Positions 23,138-33,925 of a stretch of DNA of 64,000 bases are shown here, in pieces (position 1 is the first letter of the stretch; the number at the start of each line of letters is the position of its first letter). The notes under the pieces were generated by a model. It did no database searches. It was not told where the DNA came from and saw only the letters and a list, made by a program, of their open reading frames with translations. A program made the translations under genes and the position numbers. The DNA comes from Biscogniauxia marginata (lineage: Eukaryota > Ascomycota > Sordariomycetes > Xylariales > Xylariaceae): NCBI GenBank assembly GCA_022695795.1, contig MU404154.1:1-64000 (forward strand), read 5' to 3'.

Positions 23138-24268
23138 AGTGGACAACGGGAGTCTGGATGGAGATGGTTTTACTGACATACAGTGACGGGTTCAATCCGG
23201 AAGACTAGAGCTCTACTTTGATACTCGGACTGGGGTAAGGTTGGTATTATAGTTAGAACTCGATTATGGCGGATGATCTGTACGAGAAGACGAAACATGT
23301 CAAATGCGGACGGCCTCAGCCAAGGTCATGTTTCAAGAATAATAGAATATGTGTTAAAGTTCAGTGTTTTGTCCATGGAGTAGATGTATTCCCTGGATGC
23401 GAGCTACCTAGGTACATATAGGTGCTACCTATACGTATGACCCGTACCCCCTACAAAATACAGCAGTCAAATCACGCTTATATAAGGTACCTACATGTAC
23501 CTAGGTACGCAAAGTACGTTACCTTAGCTCAGGTACCGTACGTAAAAGCATGGATGTTGCCGCGGTGCGTCGATACCAGGTAGGAGGTAGGTGCGCAGAT
23601 AAAGATTAGTAAGTGATAAGAAAAGAGGCACCGGTAAAACCCCGGGCACCTGGCCCCATTTAAAAAGCTCGTTAACATCGAGCTTCGGGAGCTTTGAATG
23701 CGACTTGCATCTCAATGAATGCCGCTGTTCCTCCACATAGGCTCTATTAGCAACTGGCCGTGAAGACTGTTTCTGACAAGGTGTGTCCTTACAATTATTC
23801 AGACAATTCAACCGAACCACCTCCTTTCCTCTACAGTCCATTGTCCACCAGTCTGAGTACTTGATGAATAGCTACTGATGGGTCGTAGGACGCCTTCTTC
23901 CCGCAACAGTCTTCACCCCTTGCCTTGCAACGACACTGACGACACCAACGATATCGAAGAAAAAAAAAAGGAATTAGGGTAGACTACGGGTATTTAGTTA
24001 CAAGGCTGTACAGGGATCGAGTCTACGTTGCGAACTGGGTGCTACCATCTTATATCGCGTTGCGCACCGTTTGGCTGGAGGGGGGATTTCGTAAACCATC
24101 TCTTTCTCTTCTAGAGAACTAAATAAGATCTGGACAAGTTACGGAAGGACGACCTGCCGCAACTGGATAGTACGTGTTTGCGTGGTCCCCGAATTCGAAG
24201 TATCATACCTATCTATCATTCCGGAGTACCTAACCACACATTCTCACACATACCGCATATACAAAGTC
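23138..24268. other. Intergenic region with GTACCTAGGTAC-type palindromes
   Basis: Holds the acl1 3' UTR and the promoter of the ribosomal protein gene. Between about 23404 and 23540 there are several TACCTAGGTA/GGTACCTA motifs. The minus-strand frame at 23524-23841 has no family features. A poly-A run occurs at 23962-23971. Confidence 0.5.
23404..23540. repeat. Cluster of TACCTAGGTA-like palindromes
   Basis: CTACCTAGGTAC near 23405, GTGCTACCTATAC near 23422, GGTACCTACATGTACCTAGGTACG near 23486 (overlapping palindromes), and further GTACC elements up to 23540. Same family as the clusters at about 28996 and 31366-31800. Confidence 0.7.
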
Positions 24269-24559
24269 ATGTCCTACTTCCGCATAACCCTCCACCGGTC
24301 CTCCATCGGCCTGCCCGAGCGCACGCGCGGCGTGCTTGCGGCCCTGGGGCTGCGGCGCCGCTGCCAGACCGTCTTCCACCCGGTCTCGGCCCAGGTCGCC
24401 GGTATGATCCTGAAGGTGAAGGAGCTCGTGCGCGTCGAGGAGACGGAGACCGCGCTGACCACGCGCGAGATGCGCGACCTGCGGAAGCCGGACCCCGGGT
24501 TTTACATCGAGAGCGTAGGCGGGATCGGAGCGAGGGCTACGCCGAGGGGTGCGCGGTGA
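24269..24559 (+). CDS. mrpl33: Mitochondrial large-subunit ribosomal protein uL30m
   Basis: A single-exon frame of 96 residues. It starts [20 protein letters not shown], the characteristic N-terminus of fungal mitochondrial L30/Mrpl33, followed by [10 protein letters not shown] and [22 protein letters not shown], which cover the ferredoxin-like uL30 fold. The family usually ends soon after; the last 15 or so residues here (Gly/Arg-rich) are variable. Start chosen because the conserved N-terminus begins exactly at this ATG. G/C-rich relative to its surroundings. Gene stands alone with its own promoter. Confidence 0.88.
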   Translation: MSYFRITLHRSSIGLPERTRGVLAALGLRRRCQTVFHPVSAQVAGMILKVKELVRVEETETALTTREMRDLRKPDPGFYIESVGGIGARATPRGAR

Positions 24560-25977
24560 TTAGGGGTGACGAATGTTGCATGGAGAGGAATGAGCGGGCA
24601 TGACTTGCGGCGTGGAGGAAATTGGGAGGGTAGGATATGTGTAGTTTAGGTGCATGCTCTCTCTTCCTCTCACAGCAGATGATATCTCGGTTACCCACCC
24701 CACCTAACCAAAGGAAAGGGTAGTAGTCCAGTAAGCTGTTCGCTCTCTGTATAAAATAACGGGCTTGTATAATGAGGGGGTTTGGGAGCAATTATATTGA
24801 CAACGACGAAGGAAAGCCGAAAAGATTTTTTATTATTATAAGTTTTAGTGTTCAAAACAAAATCCCGGCTCGCCTATATATACACAAATAAGTACGAATA
24901 AACACTCAGACATGTATGGCGGGTCTCGTTCTACACATATAATGCCTCTTATTGCAAGCATCAGAAAAGTCAGTAGTAGTGAGGGAAGATGTGTCAAAAT
25001 AAAAGGGGGGAAGATAGGTAGGTAGGAAGACAGGGAAATGGAAAAGAGATGGTTATTAGATGTATAACAGGTACATACTATACAAATACTGCCACGGGAG
25101 TCTTCTCTAGATCCAACTGCGGTAAAGACAGGGGGCAAAGAAACTAACTAATGGTTAGCCCTTTTTACTTTGTTTTCGTCATCTCGATAGCTGTACATTG
25201 ATTTGGGCATCCATGTGCTCCTTGGATATGCATCTCTTATCTCTTCTGTAGGATACTAGGTGGACATAGTTTCAAGAACAATGCCAAGAAAAAAAACCCT
25301 TTCAATAAATAGGTAAGAGGTGAAAAGGAGGCCCATTTGGTGGGAACTAGTCTAGGCAAGCAAATATTTATATGTAGATTTCACTTCACGCAAGCTCTGT
25401 TCGTTTGTGTCTCAATTACCATCTATTCGCACTAATCATACAATTTGCATTATACGCAGGAGCGCGCCTTGAAAAGAAAAACTCAAACGCGAAATCAAAT
25501 ACTATCCCCGGATACCGCCGTGTTCTTTTTCCTCCGGAAGAAGAATAAAAGATGTGAGAGGGATCACATGGCCCAGAATGTAATGGTAAGCACCATTGTC
25601 ATTGTCAGTCAGTGGGCAGTTGATTGACCCTCCACACAGCAGACACCCCCCTCTCTCCTTATTCGTGCCGCATTGTATATCACAAGTTCTATCGTCCGTA
25701 GATGAAAGATCTTGCAAAACCCATGCCTGGTTGGAACTGCCAAAGCTGGCAGCTATATGAGCCGTATTCCATAGCATCAAAGGGAGAAATGAAGTGTGGC
25801 CGTCCAATTCTGTGTCGAAAGCATGCATATCGTGATAGTTCATTGTACAAAGGGAGATCCTTCTAAGCCCTCGGTCGATTCAAAGGTTATCTTGAAAGAA
25901 GGTGCGGTGTAAGAAACCCAAGCTAGGAGCCACGGATTGGCATCATGTCTAGATGCCCATGACAATACCCAATGGCA
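24560..25977. other. Intergenic region between uL30m and eaf3 3' ends
   Basis: About 1.4 kb where two transcripts converge. Short A-rich runs occur (24825-24840, 25290-25297). The minus-strand frames at 24845-25138 and 25502-25843 lack any family signature. No repeat or RNA gene seen. Confidence 0.5.
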
Positions 25978-28573
25978 TTAATTCTTGGCATTTTGGAGGT
26001 AATCTGCAGTGGGAGATTCGTAGTTACTGACGAAGTACTCTGTGGTGTTCTTGGACAACCAGACACAGAGCTTAGACAGCTCCTCACGGAGACGGTTGAC
26101 AGATTGTTGATCCATGTTTGTCTGGGCAATGAGCTCGGGCAGGGATACTGAGGGCGGTCAGTGGCAGCACTCATACAAAGAGACAGAAGGAGATGTGAAG
26201 AGTGGGAATGAACATAAACAGGACTTACCCATGAGACGCATTAGATGCTCAGCGCCATAAGTGTCGCTGGCGGTCTTGCCCTGGAATTCGGCATCAGAAG
26301 CCCACTTCTTGTGCATCTCGGCATACTGGGCACGCTCGAAACTGATGAGAATTAGCATGTATATGCTACGGTAGGCATTGGGGCTTACCGGTAGAGAAGG
26401 ATACGACCGAGTGATCTATCGAAGTAATCCTTTAGACCTGACAATGTCTCTTCCAGGATGTCGATGTGCGAGGAGCCGGCCGGGCGCTTCGGGGCCTCGT
26501 ATGCGGCATAGTCCTCCAGGATCTTAGTCACAGGTTTGGGATGAGGCAGGGGAACGAGCTGCATGTTCTTCGTGACGTTTTCCCAGTCATCAACAAGCAT
26601 GGCCTTCAAGACATCAGGCACAACGAGCTTGACAGAAGGTCGTGAATGAAATGCATCTTCCTGAAGTTCTCTATTAGCATTTCTGCGAGTCGTCACGTGG
26701 AGATCAAATTCAAGGAAAACGGCATCTCGGTGGGGTCTGTATGGACGTGAAGACGGCACTCCTGCGGGTAGGATAACCTCAACACGTTTGGGAGCCGATG
26801 TAAAATCGAAATCCTCCGGATCGAAGAGGATTTTCTGCCCCTTTTCATCAACATAACGATGTTCCGGGGGCGGCAGCTTTGAAAGACTCCAATTTTTGGT
26901 TTGCGGATGAATTCTCTCATCCAACTCATACTTTGCCTCTTTGGCCTTAAAACGGGCCATTCGAGTGGCAAGATCATCTTGTTCGCCGACAACATAGTTC
27001 ATTACTTTGTTGCGGGTGTTGGTGCCTTTTTTAGCAGGCTTGGGCTTTTGTAATTTAGGCTGCTCCGCTTTTGCTGGAAGAACAGAAGAATCATTGCCGT
27101 GCTCAGTCTTGAGGGCGGAATCATGGTTGGCATGCGTTGCGGTTGAGGTAACAGGGTCCAGGGGCAACGGTTGAAGCTTGGCCTTACTCTGGCTACGAGT
27201 CCGCTTAGGCGGTAGGTCGTAGTCAGCCAAGGTGATGCTGCGCTTGTTTCGCTTCGGCCGCTTTTCTGCAGTGGAGGAAGGTGTACTCATTTTGGATGCA
27301 GTACGGGTTGGTGTTATTGTAGGTTGTGTGCAGGGTCGTGAGGCAATCGTCGAAGAGATTCGAAAGGCCCATAAATACAATAGAATGGTGAATTTCGTAT
27401 CGCAGAGGTGACAATGTCGTTGAGTGCAAAATTGCAGAGTTCGAGACGATGTCAAGAAGAGACTAGCATTCGTGCTCGAAGATGCATATGTAGAATGGTT
27501 ATGGAAGAGGGGAGGTGACAACGAAAACACCAAATATGGAGTGCAGGTGGCTTTATAAGAAGCACCCAATTCTGTTGACAATTATGACACACTTTGGGAT
27601 GCTATTGTCCTCTGGTGCTATTGTTCTCTGGTGCAAATTGTATTCTGCCGCAGCGTTATGGTGCAGAATTATGGTTGTCGTGGTGAGCTTGCGAGCCACG
27701 CCGTATTCACCTCGCAACAAATAATCGTTGAGTTTTGCCGCTTCCGCTCTTGGTACTCCATATCTAGCACACTGGAGCACCCATATGGATATCTTGATCA
27801 AACTCTACCAGAATCCAATGGATGTAGTTGCTGAGATGCTTGGAGTTGGTCGAAGAGTATGCCATACCCCTTTCTCAAATTCGATGGATGACCGCAGGAA
27901 CAGCTCCTGGGAGGTAGGAGAGACCAAATATATCCTGGATGGCGATAAAAGACAAACTACCGGTGTCCTTCATACAGGTCTTTTCTTTATGTTGGTGACG
28001 GAACCTTTCTCCTACTTCGTGGCTGTTGGTACTTTCGATCCGTAGCAAGCTTTCGATCCAACCGCCAGACCCCAGCACCACCAACATTCAAATCACTCGG
28101 GCAATGGAAGGCTAAGTGCCGCGAGAGAGAGAGAGGGGGGGAGAGAAAAGGCATTCACTTACATTCTCAAGTTCATAGTCTCTGCCACGTCGTGGACCTC
28201 TTCCGGCAAAACTGTTGCTTCCGGCGGCGCGCTCTTCACTACCTCGGGCGGAACTCATCTCGGATCCGTTAGCCTTAACGCCCTTCTTGCCTCCTTTCGG
28301 GCCCTGGGTACGCATGCGTGACTGGGCGACCAGCTGAGTGGCAAGCTGCTTGTTGTCCTCGGTGAACTTGCGGATGCGGTCATGTGAGACCCAATCGTCC
28401 CAGCTGGCCTTCCAGCCCTTGTAATGGATGCGATACTGGGCGTCCTCGATCTTCTTATCTTTATCAAGTCTAACCTCCATAATCTTGGCCTCGTACATCA
28501 AGTCGCCGTGGAAGCAAAGGACTCTCTCATCCTTGCTGAAGGGCGGGGCCTTCTCCTGCTTTGAAGGCGCCAT
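25978..28573 (-). CDS. eaf3: Chromatin modification-related protein Eaf3/MRG15
   Basis: Four exons: 28573-28163, 26660-26389, 26341-26229 and 26147-25978, 321 residues in total, the usual fungal Eaf3 length. Introns are 26661-28162 (GTAAGT...CTTCAG, 1502 bases), 26342-26388 (47) and 26148-26228 (81). Junctions restore the family sequence: RDYELEN|EDAFHSRPSVKLV, ILLYR|FERAQYAEM and HLMRLM|VSLPELI. N-terminal chromodomain (tudor-knot) about 10-75 (FHGDLMYEAKIMEV; HYKGWKASWDDWV), then a basic linker, then the MRG domain about 140-315 ending ADYLQNAKN. Eaf3 reads H3K36 methylation in the NuA4 acetyltransferase and Rpd3S deacetylase complexes. The first intron is extraordinarily long for this window and encloses another same-strand open frame (separate entry). 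Start chosen at the ATG of MAPSKQEK. Confidence 0.92.
26661..27290 (-). CDS. Open frame nested in eaf3 intron 1, contiguous with the MRG exon
   Basis: A 210-codon frame opening with MSTPSSTAEKRPKRNKRS and running without a stop into the Eaf3 MRG exon at 26660. Residues 1-100 are basic and low-complexity (PPKRTRSQSK; KPAKKGTNTR), like a nuclear-localising tail. Residues 100-200 look like a folded domain (ATRMARFKAKEAKYELDER; DFDFTSAPKRVEVILPAGV). I do not recognise the family. A TATA-like TTATAAAG sits upstream on the minus strand at about 27551-27559. Two readings are possible: an alternative first exon giving a chromodomain-free MRG protein, or a separate nested gene whose own 3' splice site or stop I cannot place. 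The final dozen codons overlap the eaf3 intron branch site and acceptor. Confidence is moderate that it is coding and low for its exact ends. Confidence 0.45.
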
Positions 28574-29109
28574 GGCAATCAACTATTGATAGGTTGCCCC
28601 TGGGGAGAACTACGCCATGCACCAACTAGACCTCGACAAAGATGAGAGCTTACGGCGAAATACGACGAAACCTAGATTAGGAACGCCGAATAAATAAGTC
28701 AAGAGTTGAGTGTGGATTGCCGTGGGAAAATTGGGAGTATTTAGGTGTCGGGGTTGGTTGCAGATATCATTCACTGGTGAAGGTAGGAAGTAGTGAATGA
28801 AAGTCGCAAGCGGCTCCCGTCATCACATGTGGTTGGTATTGACGTTGGCGCTGGCTAGGAAGGCGCTCGGACGCGTTGCCTAGTTCCCCGACGCGCTTCC
28901 CTCTCCGAGTCAATTGGATTTTTATTTTTACGAGCACACGCCCCCCAGTGCGTCTCCACGCCTTCCATCGCACTCCCACTCCCAAATTCAAATTATCCCC
29001 TCGCACCTTACCTTAGGTAGGTAGGTACCTACCTAAAGTATCTTACCTTACCTCAATACAATCTCAACCTGTTCCAATCTCCTATTTTTCGTGCACCGCT
29101 TTATAAGTC
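28574..29109. promoter_or_regulatory. Divergent promoter region of eaf3 and the Cnl2/NKP2 gene
   Basis: 536 bases between two opposite start codons. Contains the CTTAGGTAGGTAGGTACCTACC cluster near 29010-29055 just upstream of the Cnl2/NKP2 ATG. The open frame at 28767-29006 has no family features. Confidence 0.5.
28996..29055. repeat. TACCTTAGGTA/GGTACCTACC cluster
   Basis: Dense overlapping palindromes of the TACCT/AGGTA type within 60 bases of each other, ending about 55 bases before the Cnl2/NKP2 start codon. Related clusters lie at 23404-23540 and 31366-31800. Confidence 0.75.
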
Positions 29110-29748
29110 ATGGCACCCACCGAGGCCACCATCCTCCGCAACTATCTCCTGCTCCCCTCCCGCCTGCCAGCCGTTATCTCCCTCCAAGAGTTCACTTCCC
29201 TGTTCCCCAAGTCGCAGCAGTCCTCGCCACAGATCCGCACGCTCTACCGAGACTTGCAGCAGCAGCGCAATGCTGTCGTTGACGCTGTCTCTACAAACAT
29301 CGATGCCGAGGTCAAACAAGGAAAGGCTTTGCGCCGCGCGGTAGTCAAGGCGAAAAGGGAGGCCGAACGGGAGGAACAGGACGACGAGATCGAGATCGAG
29401 AGAGTGGTATGTACACAATGGCCTTGGTTGGCAATCAAGTCATAGGCGCATTGTCTCAAATGATCTAATGGCATGTTTGTATAGTTATTCGGGCCTACCT
29501 CGAACACAATACGGCCAAAGCCGCACTCCCTGTTGAGCATTTTACCCGACATAGAGAGCGCTGCCAATGACGTCGAGCAGGAAATACAGAAGCTGGAAGA
29601 GGAAGAAGTTGTACTTCTCGAGTTCATCAAGCAGACTGCTGGAAGTATGAGCGACCTCCGTTACGGCCGACTCTCAAACTCTAAGTTAAGAGACGAAGTT
29701 ATGGACGGACTCCAAGGCATACAAGAAGTCTGCAAGCGGAAGACGTGA
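29110..29748 (+). CDS. cnl2: Inner kinetochore subunit of the Cnl2/NKP2 family
   Basis: Exons 29110-29406 and 29485-29748 with a 78-base intron (GTATGT...TATAG), joining IEIERV|LFGPTSNT; 186 residues. The start MAPTEATILRNYLL, then VISLQEFTSLFPKSQ and PQIRTLYRDLQQQR, are diagnostic of the Cnl2/NKP2 family; the rest is coiled coil (residues 65-100 and 120-150). In yeasts Nkp2 pairs with Nkp1 and binds the COMA complex, which includes Okp1/CENP-Q, at the centromere. A CENP-Q homologue is encoded 2.1 kb downstream on the same strand. The gene diverges from eaf3. Symbol given by homology to fission yeast Cnl2. Confidence 0.85.
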
Positions 29749-29883
29749 ACGACAAGAAATGGATTGATTCATTACGACTGCTATACAACTGGGCAAACTA
29801 GACGCATTGCTAGCCGCCCTTGGTGGATACAAATCCACTATCCCAAGCCAAGCGACTTCGTGACACCCCCCCCCCGGCATACG

Positions 29884-29902
29884 GTATATATATATATATA
29901 TA
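29884..29902. repeat. (TA)n microsatellite
   Basis: About nine to ten TA units just after a run of C, in the 3' flank of the Cnl2/NKP2 gene. Confidence 0.85.
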
Positions 29903-30097
29903 TGTGCTCGCCACCCCGTAGCTGGCACACCATCGGCTCCGTCGTCAATGTGCAGTGCTTATCGAGCTGCCGCTTGACCAGCAGCAGGAGGCCGACGCCC
30001 ATTGTCCGTCTGGGCGTTCATTCGGTTGGACCTGGCAACTCGTCAGTATATTGACTACAAGGGGATCTGTGAGATCTGTGAAATGTGTGAAATATGC

Positions 30098-30899
30098 CTA
30101 CATCATCGATCGGCTGACCATTGACACAATGATCATGAACAACCAGCTGGGAAGAAGGTTGAAAGCCCAGAGAATATAGCCCACGGGAATAGAGGCGCCA
30201 TACTGCGCAAGAGGACCGTTGAAGGGGTGGAACGTGCCGTTGTGTAAGTTGGCAGCAGCCTTGTAGTCACTCTTCTGGAGTTCGATAAAGTCATCGGAAG
30301 TGACAGTCGTCATATTCAACCGCTTGGTCCAGATGTTGATGGGCGATGGTTCCGGGAGCATCTCGAAGATCCACAAAGCCCCAACCGGCGCAGACCAAGC
30401 GTTGCAAAGAACAGGCTGGTTCTCGCAGTTGAGGAGGGCGGTGTGGGGAGCATCCGGCGTAAGGGCAAACTGGGTAGCGGTCTCATTAAACGCAGCCTCA
30501 ACCTTACCACAGTGACCTTTCAGAATCCGGCAGATTAGCCCAAGTCACTGCAGGGACAAATAGGTATATGCAGAGCAGACTCTTACCAAAGCAAGTTTTG
30601 TTCCCACCGGTGATCAGAACCCACCATTCTTCCGGCTTGGTGCTCCCAGCTTGCACAGGACCGTAGAGCGTTTCCTTCCAGTTATCTAATGACAGGATGT
30701 CCAGATTCAAGGAGCCGGCTTTAGCTTCGGCGGCGGCGACGGGGTCATGGCGGTTGGGGAGCTGGATCTTGGAGGCAACCTTGTCAAAATAGCCTTGCGC
30801 CTGGCCTAAGTACTGTTGGAATTGAGCCTGGTATTCCGGAACATCTGCAGCGGCCAGTAGTGGCAAGCTGAGAAGAGCTGAGGCTTTGGAGAATCGCAT
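30098..30899 (-). CDS. Secretory-pathway membrane protein, possible thioredoxin-like fold
   Basis: Exons 30899-30587 and 30516-30098 with a 70-base intron (GTAAGA...GAAAG); the join restores NKTCFGHCGKVEAAFNE; 243 residues. Signal peptide at 1-18 (MRFSKASALLSLPLLAAA). A luminal domain follows with WWVLITGGNKTC and LLNCENQPVLCNAW, a pattern like a thioredoxin fold with Cys pairs (CFGHC, and a second pair around the NCENQPVLC segment). The C-terminus holds one or two membrane segments (PVGYILWAFNLLPSWLFMIIVSM). This matches a conserved fungal protein of unknown role; an ER redox or quality-control function is only a guess. Sits between two kinetochore genes, with no obvious functional link. Confidence 0.75.
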
Positions 30900-31866
30900 T
30901 TTGCGGCGTCGTGAGCTTCAAAGTCCGGATCAAAGGGAGCTTGGACGGTGTTTTCAAGTTATAGCAAATCCGGGGTTGTAATCTGATCCGAAGCACGAAG
31001 AAGCTTAAGCACCCGCGCTGAATAAGACTAGGACTGATCAATTCAACCGCAGAGACAATATAAATGAGTAGGTAGGTATATAAATGAGTATATGAAAGAA
31101 CAGATTGACAAGTAACTGATAACGGCCAACAAAATTATTGTTGATTGGGGAGTGGGAATAGGTAGGCAGGGGACTTTTCTATCCACTTTAAAACAGCACA
31201 AGCTGATCCTTCGGGCTTTACCAGACTTCCGCGATTAGGTGCTTCAATCCATGGAAGCCGGGCTAAGGGCAATTGTTGGATGCCGGCTGCAGAAAATCCG
31301 TCCCCACTTATCGTCAGCGTCATTAGGTAGCGCTATCTCGTTGGCCGGGAAGCTAGATATGCTAACCTCGTACCTACCTAGGTACATAGGTAGGTTCGTA
31401 CCTTAGTAGGTAGGTTGCAGGAGCTACGATTCCAACCAAGAACAAAAGAAGTTGTTTGTGGGTTGGTTGTGCTTTATTGGTAGCTACATACCCTAGGTAC
31501 CTAAGGTAGTGAGTCGGGTGTAGGTACTGAGAAATCTAAGCTATCCATGTACATAAGGTAGCATCAAATTTGCTAACTCTTCGCAACTTCCCCACAAGGT
31601 ACCTAGGTACATCTGCACCTCTTCCCCAACTGCGGAGTCGGGCTGTTCCACGGATTGATACCTACGGGCATGTACCTACCTACAGGTACGCCACAAGGTC
31701 ACCCGAAAATCCTCGCTACCAGGTACCTAAGGTATGGAACCTTACCTTAGGTAAAAGTCTACCTAGGTACCTACCTACCTAAGGTACCCGTAGGTAAACC
31801 CACGCCCACGGTTCTAATCGCACCAGCCACAGTCCTTATTGATAACGATAACCACAATACCTTGGC
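30900..31866. promoter_or_regulatory. Divergent promoter region rich in GGTACCTA palindromes
   Basis: About 970 bases between the secretory-protein gene and CENP-Q. From about 31366 it is packed with TACCTAGGTACC-type motifs (separate entry). The minus-strand frame at 31135-31323 looks like chance. Confidence 0.5.
31366..31800. repeat. Large cluster of GTACCTAGGTAC-type palindromes
   Basis: More than a dozen TACCTA/TAGGTA elements in 430 bases, including CCTACCTAGGTACATAGGTAGG at 31374-31395, AGGTACCTAGGTAC at 31599-31612 and CTACCTAGGTACCTACCTACC at 31760-31780. The cluster ends about 70 bases before the CENP-Q start, so it may be in the promoter or 5' leader. Confidence 0.8.
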
Positions 31867-33925
31867 ATGGAATCCAAGGAGTATCTTCCTACCTAGTGTG
31901 CACCCAACATCTTTTAGGCTTGCAGCCTTTCGTCAGTACCTAGCTATATTGACGAGACAATGGTATTTGTGCTCGTTCTCTCGATTTACCAGGTTTCCAG
32001 TCGCTGACATTCTACAGGTCCCAGAAGCCGCAAACCAGAAACGCAAGCGCGGCCGCCCGACAAACGCGTCACGCGACGACAACGACGACGACGCGTCTAA
32101 GACACAACTCACCCTGACGAACAACGGCCGGCTGGCTGGACGCGCAGTGCCTCGCGAAGATCCCGAGGCTGAAGAGGATCCTCGCCCGAGGAAGCGTGGC
32201 AGGCCTGTAAGAGCTGAGACCCTTCCCGAGCCGGAAACCGAAAGCAGCGCGCAGTCTCAGGGCAATAAGCGGAAACGAGGTCAACCCTCACTACCTCTGG
32301 AGAATGCGGATAAGAAAAATCAGGGGAAAGATGAACATACCGCATTAGAGGAGACACAACCGAAGAAGAGGGGTCGTGGCGCTAGAAATACTCAAGCTAC
32401 TAAGAGGCCCGAACAAAAGGGCGGCGAGGCTATCGAGTCGGAAAGTATACAGACCAAGAAGGGTGGCCGGCCAAAGAGGTATGGTTCTACGAGGGTAGAA
32501 GAGAAAGTAGGGGAAGGAGTTGCCCCAGAGAGCAAGCAATCGAAGAGGGCAGGTCGACAACAGAAAGGTCCTCAACCTGCTAAGGAAGTGGAAGTAGAAG
32601 TAGCAGCCGAGGAGGAGGCAGATGATGAGAATGAGGAAAATTCAAGCTTCCTCCGACGCAGTGATAGAACAAGTCGCCTTGAGCGCGATGGAGGCGCCCA
32701 GCACGGATCCGAAGATAACCAGGAGGAAAACCCCAACACCAACCGGACTAAACGGCAAGGGCAAAAGGGAAAGACAACAGAGGAACCCCCCGGGGATGCA
32801 ATAGAAGACCAACCCGTAGCCCAGCCCAAGAAAAAGCGTGGTCGTTCATCTAGGAATGACGGTTCACCTACAGAACCTCCAGCCCCTGAGATTGGGCAAA
32901 AGAAACAAGGCCGACCATCTTCAATGGCAGATACTGTAGGGCCATCCATGAAACCAAAGCCAGCACGGCGCAACCGACTATCTCAGAACCATGAGGCATC
33001 GGTTCAGGATGTCCCACGGCGGCGGAGGTCGAATCAATCTGAAGATGCGCCCACGTCGTCCAGGAGGTTCAGACGATCTCCTCAAGGTCCATACCAGCAG
33101 TCGCCTCGCTCTGCCTCCCCGGATTCCGACTCATCTCCGCCACCATACCGACATCTCACAACACGCACTCGCCGGGTTCCGCGCCACACCATCGATGCAA
33201 AGTGGACACCACTCGATGCGTCGTCCGTATCCAGCGTGACGAACCTACTACACTCAGCCTCCCGGCCTGTTCTCATCCGACTCAACAACCTGCAAAGACA
33301 CAAATACGCGACAGCAGCCCTCAACACGGTGAGCAACCGTCTACACTCCAAGCTGACACGCGGCCTCCCGTTCCCGCCCGCCACGACCTCGACGCGGCGC
33401 GAGGACGAGCTCGAGTTTGAGCGCACAGTCTCGGGCATCCAGGCGCTCGAGTCCCAGCTCGACCCACTCCTCCACAGCGTCGAGCTCCTGAAGCGGGAGA
33501 AGGCGCGGGCGGAGAAGGAGCTCGAGCGCGAGTATAGAATCCTCAACCAGCTCGGCACTAACGCCCGGGCCGAGAAGCGCGAGAAGCGCGAACGCCTGCG
33601 CAAGATGCACGTCCTAGTGCCAGAGAAACCGTACGAGTCAAACGCCGCGGGCGACGCCCTTGGCCTAACGCCGGTGGACAGGAGTGCTGGGCGGGTCTTT
33701 GCGGAGCTCGGCGGCCAGGACCAGAACCAGGGCCGGAACCGGGAGGTGGAGACGGAGCTCCACGGTCTCGTGGGCCAGATCGGGAATCACATGGAGAGCA
33801 TGCGCGGAAATCTCCAGCAGATCGACGGCATCGTGCCGGCGATAGCGAAGAGCAGGGCGTTTCTCAGTGCCGCGCTGCAGCAGCATTTGGATCGAGAGGT
33901 CTTGGAGGGCGTAGTGCTTGGCTAA
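31867..33925 (+). CDS. fta7: Kinetochore protein Fta7/CENP-Q with an AT-hook array
   Basis: Best model: exon 31867-31880 (14 bases, ATG GAA TCC AAG GA), intron 31881-31992 (GTATCT...TACCAG), exon 31993-33925, giving MESKEFPVADILQVPEAANQ and 648 residues. The long frame has no ATG of its own near its 5' end, hence the splice. Residues 20-370 are charged and disordered, with about eight AT-hook-like cores (KRKRGRP, RKRGRP, KKRGRG, KKGGRPKR, KKKRGR, KKQGRP and weaker ones). Residues about 430-648 fit CENP-Q: ATAALNTVSNRLHSKL, LESQLDPLLHSVELLKREKARAEKELE (coiled coil) and HVLVPE. CENP-Q pairs with CENP-U (Okp1-Ame1 in yeast) in the COMA part of the inner kinetochore. The AT hooks would favour AT-rich centromere DNA. 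Family call good, N-terminus a little less sure. Confidence 0.82.

Noticed and set aside
32069..33610. Reverse-strand frames across CENP-Q
   Set aside because: Mirror of Arg/Lys/Glu-rich coding sequence; Ser/Leu/Arg strings without domain character.
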